A stretch of DNA of 64,000 bases from Kitagawia praeruptora. Lineage: Eukaryota; Streptophyta; Magnoliopsida; Apiales; Apiaceae. This document shows, one piece after another, positions 7,147-19,285 of this stretch. The stretch is from NCBI GenBank assembly GCA_037693485.1, contig CM075345.1:82714001-82778000 (forward strand), given 5' to 3'. Position 1 is the stretch's first letter; each line of letters begins with the position of its first letter. The notes beneath the pieces are model-generated. The model was given only the letters and a program-made list of their open reading frames with translations, was not told the origin of the DNA and ran no database searches. The position numbers were made by a program, and so were the translations under genes.

Positions 7147-9259
7147 TTTTTTTTTTTTTTTTTTTGCTAATTAAAAATTTTATACCAAAAGAGGAACAAC
7201 ATACAGCATTTGGGGGCATACCCCTCAAATCAACAACCAGAAAATAGAGTTAAACAGACTTAAGCTGTTTACAGTCAACAAATAAGCAAACTATTTGCAA
7301 AGTAACACATCCCTACAAACAGAAATCAAGAGTGGCCACCCCTAGTCAGGCGCCATTTCTTCAGTCTGGTCCCCTTGATCTCTTCCATTCATGGTCCTGC
7401 CCGGTCTTGGCTGATCTCCCGTACGAAGACGGCAACGCTTAATCCTCATCTTAGTCCGTCGAGCTGTGATCTCCTTGTCCTCATCCATGCCTTTCTCGCC
7501 TTGTGACTCTTTTTGGTTAGAGTCCTGCTTGGGATTCTCCTGCATATGCACAGTCACATCTCCGACAAGACTAAACAGCGCCCCCAAATACTGCATGTTA
7601 CCCTGAATTGACTCCTTTGCGCTGCTCCCCCCACCCCTAAATCCTTGGAAGGATCCTTGGATGGTTTAGCATCCTTACCTTTAGCAAGAGGGCACGGCTT
7701 AGGCTCAGTCGATAGATCAATCCCCAAATCAATCAGGTAATCCCTCAGTTGAATGGATCGGCAAATTAAGTCATGTAGCTCCACTTCCTGGAAACCTCTT
7801 AGACCACGAGCAGAGGCACTGAATTCCCTATCATGTGACCCTTTAACCAACGGGATTTCCTTACCTATCGAGCTAATGAACATCTTCAAATTTTCTAGAT
7901 TACGCCTCGCTGCCACCAGCGCCTTCTTCTTCAACTCAGAGTTTAATAGGGTGTGGTCTAATAGCCCCGCTATCTCCACCTCCTCTTCCATGTCTTGAAT
8001 AATCTGATCATCCTTCCCAAGAACCAGGAGCGAGATTCCATTCTTTCGTATATAGGTCCCAAGTTGCTTAATGCAATTCAGAGCTATACCCAAGTCTCTC
8101 AAAATCTTTAAATCTGGTCTCCTTTGCAAGCTATTAATGAAATCTATATCACTCATGTCAACAGTCCCCCAAATCGTAGGCACTTCATGTCCACTCTAGA
8201 CAATGCTGTCTCTCATAATAACAATTACATTCATAGCAATAGCTAGGCGTTCTTGCCATCGCTTTACTGAACCATCCCTACATGGGGTTGCTTCTACTTC
8301 TATCGCGTCATTACAGACCGCCTTGCCCTTGGCTTCCATCCTGACCCTATCAGTATCCCCGACAGAGGACCCAACATTTTCCCCAGAATTCATAGTCTTT
8401 CCACTCTCTCTACCCAGGTCCATATCCGGAGCAGAGGAATCCCCTTTTGTGGAAGCATAATCCTTACCCAATTCATTCCCAACCCCAGCAGCACCACCTA
8501 TCTGGGCCATAGAGGGCTCCAACAAATCGACAAAAGAGACCCTCACTTCTTCTTTTGTCTCCTCATTCTTCATACTCAATCCTTCGACCTTCTTAGATCG
8601 ATTATCAACAGATGGTATCTCCAATACCAAATCGCTTGCAAAAGAAACCCTTTTCGGGCTCCTAACTGTTTCCAACCCCTTCTGGGTCATTCTCACTAGA
8701 TCAACAGAGGACTCTTCCGGGGAGGGCTCCGACAGATCAACAAAGGAAAAAACACACTGACCCCCCATCTATTGAATAAAGACTAGGAGGTTTCATTTGG
8801 GAAAAAACCTTACCATCAATTAAGTGATGCATGACCCTACTACGGGTGCGAGCAGCTACCCCAGACTCTGGGATCATCATGACAAGGTTGTCAGCAAAGG
8901 AGACCCTCGCGACCCTCTTTTTGCCATCATTCCTAGATCGAGTATCAATAGATGGTATCTCCGATACCAAATCAGCCGCAAACGAGACCCTTTTTGGGCT
9001 CGGAACTGGGTCCAACCCCTCCTGGGACATCGCCACACGATTAATGACAGAAGCCTCCATCACCGAATCATCCACAAATGAAACCCTTTTACGGCTCATG
9101 CTAACCAACAAGAAAAAAGAAATTTGGTGTTTAGGTGAGAGATGAGAAGGGGAAGATGGATTATGATGTGGAACTTTAGATCTGATGGAGAAGATGCTTA
9201 GATTGTGTGAGAATTTTAGAGAGAAGTTAGAGAGAGGTTAGAGCATATCCGACTCTCAT
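7147..9259 (-). mobile_element. N7: full-length family I LINE, decayed
   Basis: 3' poly-T at 7147-7164 with tail and GGGGCATACCCC hairpin; 5' terminus ATGAGAGTC at 9259 with uORF MRVGYALTSL. About 2.1 kb, minus strand, full length. The coding region spans 9099-7342 but is broken into at least four frames. No target duplication was found. Confidence 0.88.
7342..9099 (-). pseudogene. Multi-RVSF protein of N7, frameshifted
   Basis: Starts at ATG 9099 (MSRKRVSF). Open segments are 9099-8737, 8768-8196, 8183-7554 and 7596-7342. The first has RVSF motifs in RKRVSFVDD, PKRVSFAADLVSEIP and ARVSFADNLVMMIP, then GVAARTRS. The second repeats the same block (FSFVDL, PKRVSFASDLVLEIP, VRVSFVDLLEP), an internal duplication giving five RVSF copies plus one decayed copy. 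The third has three helical repeats: 'CIKQLGTYIRKNGISL', 'NLENLKMFISSIGKEIP' and 'SIQLRDYLIDLGIDL'. The C-terminus is basic but unlike the WRAxRGGH tail of N5, perhaps because of a frameshift. Confidence 0.7.
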
Positions 9260-10131
9260 TTTTTGTTGTCCAAAATTAAGTTTTATAATTAAGTGTTAAT
9301 TGTTAAGTGTTAATTGTTAGCCGAATGTCATGCATGAGTAATTTTTCAGATTTTTAGAATTTAAATTTCGAATCTTTGCATATTAATTCGAATTATTTGA
9401 ATTTTCACAATTTGAATAATAAATTAAAAATCAATTTTTCATGATTATGTGATTAGATAGTTTTGATTAATGATTAAGTATAATTTTTGAATTTATTATA
9501 AGTTAGAATTCTAATTTTTTATTATAAGAATGCATTATGTGAGTCTAGTGATTAATTGAATATGAATGTTAGTTATTGATTTCGGATTATGTTATAAGTA
9601 TGCTATAAGAGATAAGTAGTATGATTATGATTTGATTTGAGATATATAATACATTGGGCTTGTAGGTGGATATATAATCCATCGGATTGATTTGGTTGTG
9701 ATTTGAGTCGGATATTTCCGACGGGATAGTCCCATAAACAGAGGAAACTCTGCCCGATTTTCGTTAGAATTATGCGTTATAAAGTATGTAGTATATTCTT
9801 ATAAGGTGATTTCATGTCAAGTTGACAATGTGTATTAAATGCTTAAGTGACTTATGTGACTACATGTATCGATGCTATTTGGTTATGTGCTTATCTGATC
9901 TTATTGGATTACGTAATAAGAATGTGATATATATATGTTAAGTGGTGATGCGATATATGAATCGATTGGGTAGATTAGGATTAGACGATTAGAAGGAATA
10001 GTGTTCTAAAGTAGTTATATGGTTTATGTAGATTTGAAGGATGTAGACCATAGCGATAAAGGAAAGGCTAAGGTTGAGTATCAGTGAGCTGAGCTGTTAA
10101 GCTGTTGCATACTACCGAAGGCAAGTAATTC
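9260..10131 (+). repeat. Diverged LTR-type fragment (LF1), no gene
   Basis: AT-rich sequence without a coding frame. Around 9960-10130 it shares ordered short blocks with the LTR of the element at 39,520 (for example GGGTAGA...TAGACGATT and GATAAAGGA...GGCAAGTA, compare 46,998-47,300). It is probably an old fragment of a related LTR. The earlier part (9260-9950) shows nothing else I can name. Confidence 0.5.
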
Positions 10132-10194
10132 TTTTTTTTTTTGCTAATTGAAATTTTATACCAAAAAGGAACAACTAACAAAATTCTAGGGGAC
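10132..10194 (-). mobile_element. N8: 63-bp 3' tail of a LINE
   Basis: Poly-T, GCTAATTGAAATTTTATACC and the start of the hairpin region (CTAGGGG), then an abrupt end just before N9. A severely 5'-truncated insertion, or the stump left by the N9 insertion. Confidence 0.75.
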
Positions 10195-10200
10195 TGAAAG

Positions 10201-12771
10201 ATGAGAGTCGTTTCTCTGCCTTCTCTCTAACCTCTCTCTAAAAACCCTAATTAGCCGCCAAAAATTCTAAGCCAATTCTAACCATTTCTCCACCAGATCC
10301 ATAGTTTCCTTCACTAATCCCCTTTCCCCTTCCCCCTCTTACACCTTTTACCTCAAAATTTCTTATATTTCTTATATTTACTTTATTTTATTTTCTATGT
10401 TGTTCTTCCTGGACCTTGCTTCACTTGAAGCGTTGGATCTAGAGGTCCCCTGTGTGGGTCTTGTTCATGGTAATCCTTATTTGGGTTTGGTTACTACGAC
10501 TAATGGGTCTTTCCATGTGTTCACGCTGTTGTACTTCGACGAGTGGTTGGCGAATTGGTTGAGAAAACTACATTCGGAGCCAAAAGTGATTGGGGCGATG
10601 GAACTGTTTTGTTCGGTTAATTGGAGGCATTCTGGTTTTCCATCCAATCCGTTCATGGATTTGAGGTTGGTTTTGCTAACCTGGTTGATGGGCAGGCTCG
10701 CCCATATGTGCGATGTGCACTCTCTTGGTCCTTTTTTACAGTTCTTGAAGGCTTGTGGAGATGGTACGGATGGCTCATATTTAGTTGAGGCTGTACTCGA
10801 AATGTTTGATGCAATGTCTACAAGACTTGTTATGCAGCTGGTGAAATTTGAATGCATGATTCACGACACGGGAAAGTGCTGTGTGACCTCTGTAAAGGTT
10901 ATGTTGGCAGTGAGGGAGATTGTCACGGAGCCTAGAGGTAGAGGTGTCATTGTTAATGAACACTTTAAGACTGCGGCTTGTTTGTTAACACGGAATCTGG
11001 TGTTGGGTTCTACGAATTCCATTATGGATAATGGTTATGAAGCTGGTGAGGTACACCACATGTTTGTCGATGTGGTTGTTCGACGCATCTCATAGGCGTT
11101 CTGGGACTCCTTTTCCAAACGAAGTCAACTCATCCTAATGGTAGATGTTGTTGAGGCTTTGGAAGATGTATGGCTTAAAGCTTACCATATATTTGATGGA
11201 ATACTTAATCGAATTCCTGAAGATGAATCCTATGATTTCTCAATTATGTCTGCTTGCAGGATGGATGTAGCTTTTGAACTTAGCATTTTCTTTGGGTTCA
11301 ATATGAATTTGATGATTAATTGGGTTTGCAATGGTTTCTTGCACTGCTCTAACCTGATTTCTGTTCTGGTTATTGGCATTAATGAAAGGTGTACTGCCTC
11401 TGGTGGCTTGGGTTTCTCGGAGAGATTGGAGAAGATGAAGGTCTTTAGAACTGGGGCTGTTGGTGCTATACAGTGGATGAGTTTAAATGCAGAATGTGAG
11501 ATGCTGATCTCTCTTCGGAGGTCTACTTGTTATGTTTTGCTTTCAGAATGTGGTTTGGTATTCAACAAATTGGATGGTGGTCTCGCTCGTCGTGCTTTCG
11601 ACACCTTGGGTCATTGTAGCCGAACTTGTCATTGTAGTAGCTACATTGGCAGGTTATTCAGGAAGGACCATCTCCAGATGGTGATCGAGTTATTATCCAT
11701 TATGCAATGTTTTGCACGGCTGCGAAGTCTAGTTGCAGACACTATGTGGAGTTTGTGTACGCCGGTTTGCGGTGTTCTGTTGTTAAGCACATCACAGTTG
11801 AGTGATGGGTTTAATATTGTGTATCGGGTACTTTGCGTGAACGATCGTGGTTCGTTGTTGGCTTTGGGATTATTCCAGCATAATGTAAATGGTTCTGCGA
11901 ACTATATTTTGGAGCTTGTTATCTTGGTTAGTGACAATACTGGGTGGTATTGTGTTGTTCACCTGTACTTATGCAAAAACAGGAAGCATAGGATGACTGA
12001 GGGAGATTCGGCAACGAATAGTAGCTTCTGGAAAATAGGGTCGGGGTTTGACGACGGTTACCAGTTTGTGACTGACTTCGTTGTCATTTTTGCAATTGAG
12101 GATTTTTGCCACTCAGAACGTTTTTTGGAAAATGGTGCTTGCTATGTTGTCCCGGTGATGGGCATGTTGGTTGTAGACTTGGCTCGGGTGAAATATGGCC
12201 TGAATTCAATGCGTGCCAATGAGCTTTCAAGGGGTTTTTTGACTATTGATGATTTAAAAGTAAAGGCACAGATGGGGGAGCACAAGTATGTTATTCAAAG
12301 GCCAGTTGGAGATCGTTTAGTTTGGCTTAGAACAGAACTCTCAAACCTTGATAAGGTTGGTTCTGGCTGTCATATGGGCTTTTTTAATCAGCGGGGGGCT
12401 GGTTCTTCTAATAAAAAGTTAGCTGGTGGTGCTTTTTTGAAGGCCAACTCTCAGATTGATGGCTGCCATATGGATGTGTTTGCCGATTTGCGGCTGTGTC
12501 ACTGCATGGTTTATCTGCTACTTTCTATGGGCTTTGTGAGACATGTGCCTAGTCTCAAGTTTAGGTTGGTTAAGGCGCCAGAATAATTTTTAGCTTAATT
12601 TCGTTGTTATGTTGACGGTAAGGTGACTTACTGATTTTATGTCTTTTGTGTTTGATGTTTTTTCTTTGTGGTTCCGCTAGGCAGATTGTTACTAATCGCG
12701 GGGTATGCCCCTAGAATTGTAATCTTTTGCTTGTGGTATAAATTTTAATTAGCAAAAAAAAAAAAAAAAAA
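10201..12771 (+). mobile_element. N9: full-length family II LINE
   Basis: Starts ATGAGAGTC at 10201 (uORF MRVVSLPSL), with AAACCCTAATTAGCCGCC in the leader. One long coding region (10397-12586), the GGGGTATGCCCC hairpin near 12,700-12,711 and poly-A at 12754-12771. N10 starts one base after the poly-A in the same orientation. No RT. Confidence 0.92.
10397..12586 (+). pseudogene. Family II protein of N9, one in-frame stop
   Basis: A single frame of about 730 codons from ATG 10397, broken only by TAG at 11093-11095; the same frame is open again to 12586. It begins MLFFLDLASLEALDLEVP and is rich in Leu, Val, Phe, Cys and Gly, with no clear transmembrane pattern or known fold. Near the C-terminus 'NQRGAGSSNKKLAGG' corresponds to the NQLGAGSPSNEKLAGE motif of N4 and N11, and it ends KAPE, like the APD ends of N11 and N19. 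Function unrecognised. The nearly intact frame suggests recent coding function. Confidence 0.7.
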
Positions 12772-12772
12772 G

Positions 12773-13660
12773 ATGAGAGTCGTTTTCTCTCTAGAAACCC
12801 TTTCTAGCCGCCGCTAAATTTTCTTCTATTCCTCCCCTTTCTCCATCAGATCTGACCACAAATCCTTCGCTAATCCATCTCTTTCTTCTATCCCTACACC
12901 TTAATCGCCTAAATTTCTTATATCTACTATTTCTAGCTTTTCATGGATTCCTCTAATGTCGATTCAAATGGTTGTCCTATCGACCATGATGGAGTTTCCC
13001 TGGAATATGGGGGGTCGAAGGGGCACGGGATGCCTTTCTTAGTTGCTGGGTCTATTCTCAGAGAACTTGTTGGTTTCAACCGATCGGATTTGGAGGGATC
13101 TAGCCATCTGGAATCAGATCCGAGTCAGGAGGACAGCAATGCTGGGGTTTCACTCGAGGCCGGTGAGAGACTCCAGAGTAAGGATGTGCATGTTGAGCCT
13201 AGATCTTGGGTTGCGACACGCTCCTCAACAATGAGATCTGGAATGTTATCTCATGGGTGTCATGAGGCGGTCCCTTCGGTAGGAAGGGTTATGCAAAAGA
13301 GAATGAGGGTTTGTGGTTCTAGCACCAATCGTATTGTCCAAGGGGTTAAACCTAATTTGGAAAAGGATTCCTCTGTTTGTCTTGACAATGAGACCCTTAT
13401 TATGATGTCTGATTCCATGGGAATTCAGAAAGGTTCTTCTCGTCAAGATGAGACAATGAAGTCTTCTGCTAGTAAGAATAGCATGATGGGTTCTGATGCT
13501 AAGATGGATGACAGTGAGAAAGTTCGGTAAAATTTGGTTTCTAAAAGGTTGAAGAAGCGCCTTACTGCTGTTTTGAATGTCGTAGTTATCCTCAGGGATT
13601 GCATTATTCAGAATGGTTTCGAGGTGCCTAGGTTCTGGGGGCATGGGGATTCAGGAGACT
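12773..13660 (+). mobile_element. N10, segment 1: 5' part of a coding LINE
   Basis: Leader starts ATGAGAGTC at 12773 (uORF MRVVFSLETLSSRR), with CATCAGATCT and GCCGCC. Interrupted at 13,660 by N11. It probably resumes at 20,218, 22,442 and 23,985, because the protein relates to N7 piece by piece in the right order. Confidence 0.75.
12943..13660 (+). pseudogene. Family I-like protein of N10, N-terminal segment, without RVSF motifs
   Basis: ORF from ATG 12943 (MDSSNVDSNGC), with an in-frame TAA at 13528-13530 and then the same frame to the N11 insertion. Ser/Asp/Gly-rich, with no RVSF motif. After the stop comes 'LNVVVILRDCIIQNGFEVP', the helical repeat, matching the N7 stretch 'MNVIVIMRDSIV...GHEVP'. 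It belongs with family I by body, but its N-terminus is replaced or diverged. Confidence 0.6.
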
Positions 13661-13693
13661 TTTTTTTTTTGCTAATTAATTGTTTATACCAAA
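13661..13693 (-). mobile_element. N11, 3' terminal stump
   Basis: Poly-T, GCTAATTAATTGTTTATACC and a few A. The rest of N11 continues at 19728 (GAACAACGTC...), so the autonomous LINE L1 inserted into the very tail of N11. Confidence 0.8.
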
Positions 13694-13891
13694 ATGAAGA
13701 GAAGCTCCTCCTTCTTCCTAACCCCTAACCCTAGTCAGCCGCCATTTTAATATCTCCAGATCTAATCTCTTTCACACTTTCCTCATCATAAATTCCATAT
13801 TCCCTTCATTTACTTCCACCTTCCCTTGTTCCCCAAACCTAAACACTATATTTCTTATACTTATTTTATTTCTTTTTCGGTCAGTTCTCCC

Positions 13892-15633
13892 ATGGTGAGT
13901 CAAGATTCGCATTGTGACTCCGAATCTGGCTTGCCTGGCTATATGCAGGATATGGAGGATGATAAGTTTCAGGAAATGCTCGCACGAAGAGAAGTGGAGG
14001 ACTTTCCAGCTTTAGTAGTGCCTACTACCCTAGAGGGAGGTGCCTCAGCTGAGAAGATATGTGAGACTCCCTCGGATGAGGATGAAGCTTCTTATGAGAC
14101 CGCTAGAGATGCGATAGAGAGAGAAACGATTCACATGGTAGCAAAGGGTGTGGCTGCGAACAACAAGTATGAAAGAGAGGATCTTATAAAGCTCCGCAAC
14201 CAAATGAAAAAGAAATCTTGAAGGATAAGGAGAGATTTAATGCAGGGTTAGTTAGCCCAGTGCGTTTCATTGATGGTAGAGATGAGATGGGTCTTCCCAT
14301 TTTTTCTAGCAAGGAAATACCTAAGAGCATGGCTGCCAATGAGAAGGGGGCGGGAGTGGTTAAAGGAATCCTAAAGAATGCTCCATCTGGGGGTTTGGAA
14401 AGGGGTGAAAGCTCGAAGAGTAAACAGGAACCTGTTGCAGACAAAGTAAGCAATGAGAACACCAAAAATGGGGAGAAGAATGAGAAGACTGAAATGGGGT
14501 CAAAAGGAACTAAATCCTGGTCTTCAGTTTTAAGAGCGGCCCCGGGCCCTTTCAAGGAAGTGAAATTTGATTACGTGCCTCCAACTGAAGGATCAGATGT
14601 TGTATCCCCCCCAGAGGATGTCCTCAAGAAAGGTGCGGAAAAATTCAAATGTTGCATTGTGGGTCAATTTACCAAAGGCACTTTACCGTTTAAGAGAGTT
14701 AAGGAGGTGGCTTTTTCAGCTTGGAAGAGAGGCCTCACCATGGTCTCTCAGCGTAATGAGTCTACATATGTTTTTAGGTTCAACTCTTCCAATGAAAAAA
14801 ATGCGGTTCTAAGCAAAGGTACATGGTACTTTGATAAAAGGCCTTTGGTCCTAACTGATTGGGGTTTCACTGTGCGCTCAGAACCTGTTACCTCAATGCC
14901 GTTATGGGTTAAGCTGGCCAATCTACCAGATTGTCACTGGACGCAGGAGGGTCTGGGCCGTGTTGCTAGTGCCATTGACAAGCCCCTAGGGGCAGATGCC
15001 CTTACATCTGAGCTAGAAATCCTGCCATTTGCTAAAATGTGTGTGCAGTATGAAGTAGGGGATCCATTACCACCAACCCTCAAAGTGGTGGACCTGGATG
15101 GTTCTATAGTAGAGGTTAAAGTCACATACATTAATAAGCCAATGGTGTGCAACCACTGTAAATCACTTGGCCACACCATTAGTGTTTGCCCGGTGGCTTC
15201 TAGGGAATGGGCGGCAGGGGGCTCAATCCATACAAAAGGGGATTCAACTAGCCAAAATGGCAAAGGAAAGGATAAAGTGGACCAAATTGGTAAGGGCAAT
15301 GAAGTTCAACAACAAAGAGTGGTGGTCGAGCAAAAGGAAGGGGCTTTAGAGGAGGAGGACAGTCACATGAGGGGAGCAGATGGGGATGAGCAAACCCTTA
15401 ACCACCAGGTAGATGTTACAGAAGAGGAAGTAGATAAGGGGTGGACGGAGGTTCGCTCAAAGAGGAAGCCAGTGGCATCGCCAAGTATATCTCCGGATGT
15501 CACCACTCTTCAGCAGTTTCAGAATATTGTGGTTGATGAGGTGGCAATGAAGCATGGCTCTAGAACTCCTAAGCCATACAAGAAAGTAAAAAGAGGAGGT
15601 AGGGGGGGTCGTACCCCTTCCTCTAGGTCATAA
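13892..15633 (+). pseudogene. LINE ORF1 protein (CCHC nucleic-acid-binding), frameshifted
   Basis: ATG 13892 (MVSQDSHCDSE). A deletion near 14,203 shifts the frame; compared with L4 it removes 'VMDIHSFLAKKGFSVSEVE' and nothing else. The second frame, 14218-15633, carries a domain resembling the DUF4283 region of plant LINE ORF1 (about 14,640-15,100), then a zinc knuckle C-N-H-C-K-S-L-G-H-T-I-S-V-C at about 15,150-15,191, and a basic tail KKVKRGGRGGRTPSSRS. ORF1 proteins of this class bind element RNA. The stop at 15633 is followed seven bases later by the ORF2 ATG. Confidence 0.9.
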
Positions 15634-15640
15634 ATCTTAT

Positions 15641-18600
15641 ATGACTATTTTTTGTTCCTACAACGTTAGAGGCCTCAATAATAAAGTTGGTTTTATCAGG
15701 GACTTTATCTCAAAAAACAAATTGTCCCTGGTAGGTCTATTGGAAACTCATGTCCAAACTGACGTTGCTAGGATTATCTCTCGGACCATAAATCCACGGT
15801 TTCAGTGGTGTTTTAATTATGATCATCATCCGGGAGGCCGTATATGGCTGGGGTGGAACCCCTCTATATGGAATATTTTGGTTATTGCTTCTTCTTCTCA
15901 GCATATCACATGCTCTGTCACCCTTATTGAGAGCAACACAAGCTTTGTTATCTCCTTTGTGTACGGTCTTAATGATCTGATTGACCGTAGACCTCTATGG
16001 TCTGATTTGGCAGGAATAGCGCATGGTTTGAATGCTACAGCCTGGGCTTTATGTGGTGACTTCAACTCTTGCATTAGCGTTGATGAAAAACAAGGAGGAG
16101 TTTTAGACTGGACTACTGGAATGGAGGAGTTTAAACAGTTTTTGCTTGCCAATGGGCTCACTGATCTTCGGTATTCAGGCCACTTCTTCACATGGTGGGA
16201 TAGCAATATTTCTCAGCCAAAGTTCAGAAAGTTGGATCGAGTGTTAGTAAATCCTGACTGGCATTCAGTGTTCCCTTGCTCCACGGCGGAGTTCATCTCT
16301 CGGGGATTATCTGATCATTGCCCTGCTTTTACTTCACTTGGTACTAGTTTCTCCTCTGGAGCGAAGCCTTTTCAATTTTTTAATCACCTCATTGATAATC
16401 CAGACTTTTTGGACTCAGTGGCGAACGCATGGTCTTTAGAGGTAGAAGGAAATCCTTGGTTTATTTTAACCTCGAAGCTCAAGAATGTAAAGGTGGCTCT
16501 TAAGGACCTAAACAGAAAGATGGGGGACATTCACCAACTGGTGATCCTGTCTCGGGATGCTCTATCTCAGTTCCAGGATACAATGCCTGCTAACCCCACT
16601 GCTGCATACTTTGAAGAAGAAAAGGATTTTATTGAGAACTATACAGCAGCTTTAAGACTAGAGGAACAGTTTTTAAAGCAGATATCCAGAATTCAGTGGT
16701 TAAAACTTGGAGATGGCAACAGTAAGTTTTTCTATAACTCTTGCAGAGGGAACTGGAACACTAACAAGATTACTTCTCTTCGGGACTCGGAGGGGGTTTA
16801 ACACTCTTCGCATGCTGATATGGCTAAAGTGGCCACGGATTTCTATAAAAATATTTTGGGAAAAACTTCTGAGGTGGCAGATTTTCCTAATGACATCCCT
16901 CTTCCCTCTCTCTCTGATTCCCAGGTTAATCTTATGGCTGCCCCTTTTTCTGAAAGTGAAGTGCTGAGCACCCTAAAAAGAATGGCTAAGAACAAGAGCC
17001 CTGGGCCAAACGGGTTCACAGTTGAATTTTACTTGGCTGTTTGGGATTTGGTAGGACACGATGTGACTAAAGGTATCATGTATTTCTTTAATACACTGCA
17101 CTTGCCTAGAGTAATAAATGCTGCTTCCATATGTTTAGTTCCTAAACAGGCTAACCCCTCTGAAATGCAACACTTTAGGCCCATCTCTTGTTGCAATGTA
17201 CTGTATAAATGCATTTCTTCTATGTTGGCCAAGAGGCTCAAAGCTGTCCTTCCCTCCATCATTTCTCCTGTACAGTCTGCTTTTGTAGCTAGGAGATCCA
17301 TTGGTGACAATATTTTCATTGCTCAAGCTTTATGCAAGGATTATAATGGCAACTCAGGTCAGCCCCGATGTGCTATAAAGCTGGACATACATAGGGCTTT
17401 TGACTCCCTAAACTAGAAATTCCTGTTTAAAATCATGGATAAAATGCGGTTTCCCAATCAGTACATCAAGTGGCTGGAGAAATGTATCACTTCCACAATG
17501 TTTTCTGTAAAGTTGAATGGCAGTTTGGAAGGGTTTTTCAAAGGGGAGTCTGGCCTGAGGCAGGGGGATCCCCTATCCCCTTATCTGTTCGTGATTGCCA
17601 TGGAGGCTCTCTCAGCCTATCTGGATAAGATGACCAGAGATCCTAATTTCAAATTCCATTGGAGAACAAAGGAAGTAAAATTGAATCACGTTATTTTTGC
17701 TGATGATGTGTTCCTTTTTAGTCATGGTGATCTTAAGTCAATCTCAGCTCTGCTAGATGGGATCATGCTCTTCTCAAGCTGTTCGAACCTAAAGCCAAAC
17801 ATTTCCAAGACTACTTGCTTCTTTGCCAATGTTAGACAGGATGTGGTTGATGCTATTCTTTCTCACTCAGGGTTCCAAAGAGGTCATATGCCTATCACCT
17901 ACCTGGGGCTTCCTCTCATTACGGGCAAGCTCAACAAGAATGACTGCCAGACTCTGATCAGTAGATTATGCAGCAAAGTGGAGCTGTGGACAACTAGATT
18001 TCTTAATTTTGCTGGCCGTCTCCAACTGATCAAAGCTATACTGGTCAGTATTGTGGGATATTGGAGTATGTTTCTTTTCCTTCCGAAAGGAATTCTTAAA
18101 AAGATTAATGCTCTATTATTCAAGTTTCTTTGGGGAGGTTTTTACAAGCCGGATGGGAAATGTTAGTATAAAGTAGGATGGGAGGAGTGCTGTAAACCGA
18201 AAGCGGAAGGCGGTCTTGGCATTCGAAATCTTTTTGAATGGAATGAAGCTGCCATTCTATATCAGCTGTGGCGTATCATACAGCCCACCTCTACCTCTCT
18301 TTGGATAGCATGGTTCCATAAAGCCTTGCTGGCAAAGAAGGAATTCTGGACTTCCTCAATGCCATATCGCTCATGTTGGATTGTAAGGAAATTATTCAAG
18401 GCGAGGCCGCGAGCTCTTGAGCATTTACACTATAACATAGGAGAAAACTCTGATTTTCTCTTCTGGCATGATCCCTGGATCCATAAGAAGCCTCTTCTGG
18501 ATATCTCCCCATCCATTATATCTACAGCTGAGTCCACGAGTGCAGTCAGTATCAATGTCTACCTCCGAAATGGGATTTGGGACCTGCCATCTTCGAACCA

Positions 18601-19237
18601 TAATGATGTGATTGAAATTAGACGGGTGGTGCAACAAATTCAAATTCATAAGTCTGATTCCATTACGTGGGATGGAATGTTAGCAAAGAATGTCAAATTA
18701 ACTACTATTTGGTCCTCCATGCGGGAAACTGGAACTCATGTCCAGTGGTTGAACATGGTCTGGGGGAAATTCAATATCCCGAAATGCTCATTCATCACAT
18801 GGTTAGCCATAAAGAACAGGCTTCTCACGAAGGATAGAATGCTTATGTTCGGAATGCAGGTTGACCCAAAATGTGTCTTGTGTGGGGTGGATGATGAATC
18901 GGTTAGCCACATTTTCACTGCTTGCCCATTCTTTGATCTTATTAGCAGGTCTATGCCATTGCGTTTCACGCGGAACTGGTCCTACTGTCAGTTAGGCAAT
19001 TGCGTTACTACACAGCTGGGGGCAAAGGAGGAATTAATTGCTCAACTGTTTTTTAGCACAGCTATCTACCATGTCTGGAAGGAGCGTAACTACCGCATGC
19101 ACAACCCCGGGCCTGGCCATCCATCCTCAGTGGTCAGCAGTGAGATAAGGCGTATGGTGCGCGAGAAACTGTTCTCATGTAGCTTGTTTAAGGTTTGGGT
19201 TCGTAAAGACCCGACCATCATCTTATTTATCATGTAA
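15641..19237 (+). pseudogene. LINE ORF2: endonuclease-reverse transcriptase, three stops
   Basis: One frame of 1198 codons from ATG 15641. The AP-like endonuclease (residues about 1-235) shows N8, LLETH, GDFNSC, FTWWD, RKLDRV and SDHCPAF. The RT shows NKSPGPNGFTVEFY, QSAFVARRSIGD, KLDIHRAFDSLN, GLRQGDPLSPYLF, the catalytic FADD near 17,697-17,708, and YLGLPLITGK. A zf-RVT-like region KCVLCGVDDESVSHIF lies near 18,870. No RNase H domain. Stops at 16799-16801 (TAA for Ser), 17414-17416 (TAG for Trp) and 18164-18166 (TAG for Gln), judged against L4. Two are C-to-T type changes, as expected from methylated DNA decay. Confidence 0.95.
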
Positions 19238-19285
19238 AAGAATAGGTTAGGTACATCCGAGATGTTGAGTAGGGTTTACCTTCTT

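Noticed and set aside
10477..10963. Antisense frames opposite the N9 ORF
   Set aside because: No leader, tail or homologue in that orientation; the sense frame has the conserved motif and the element termini.
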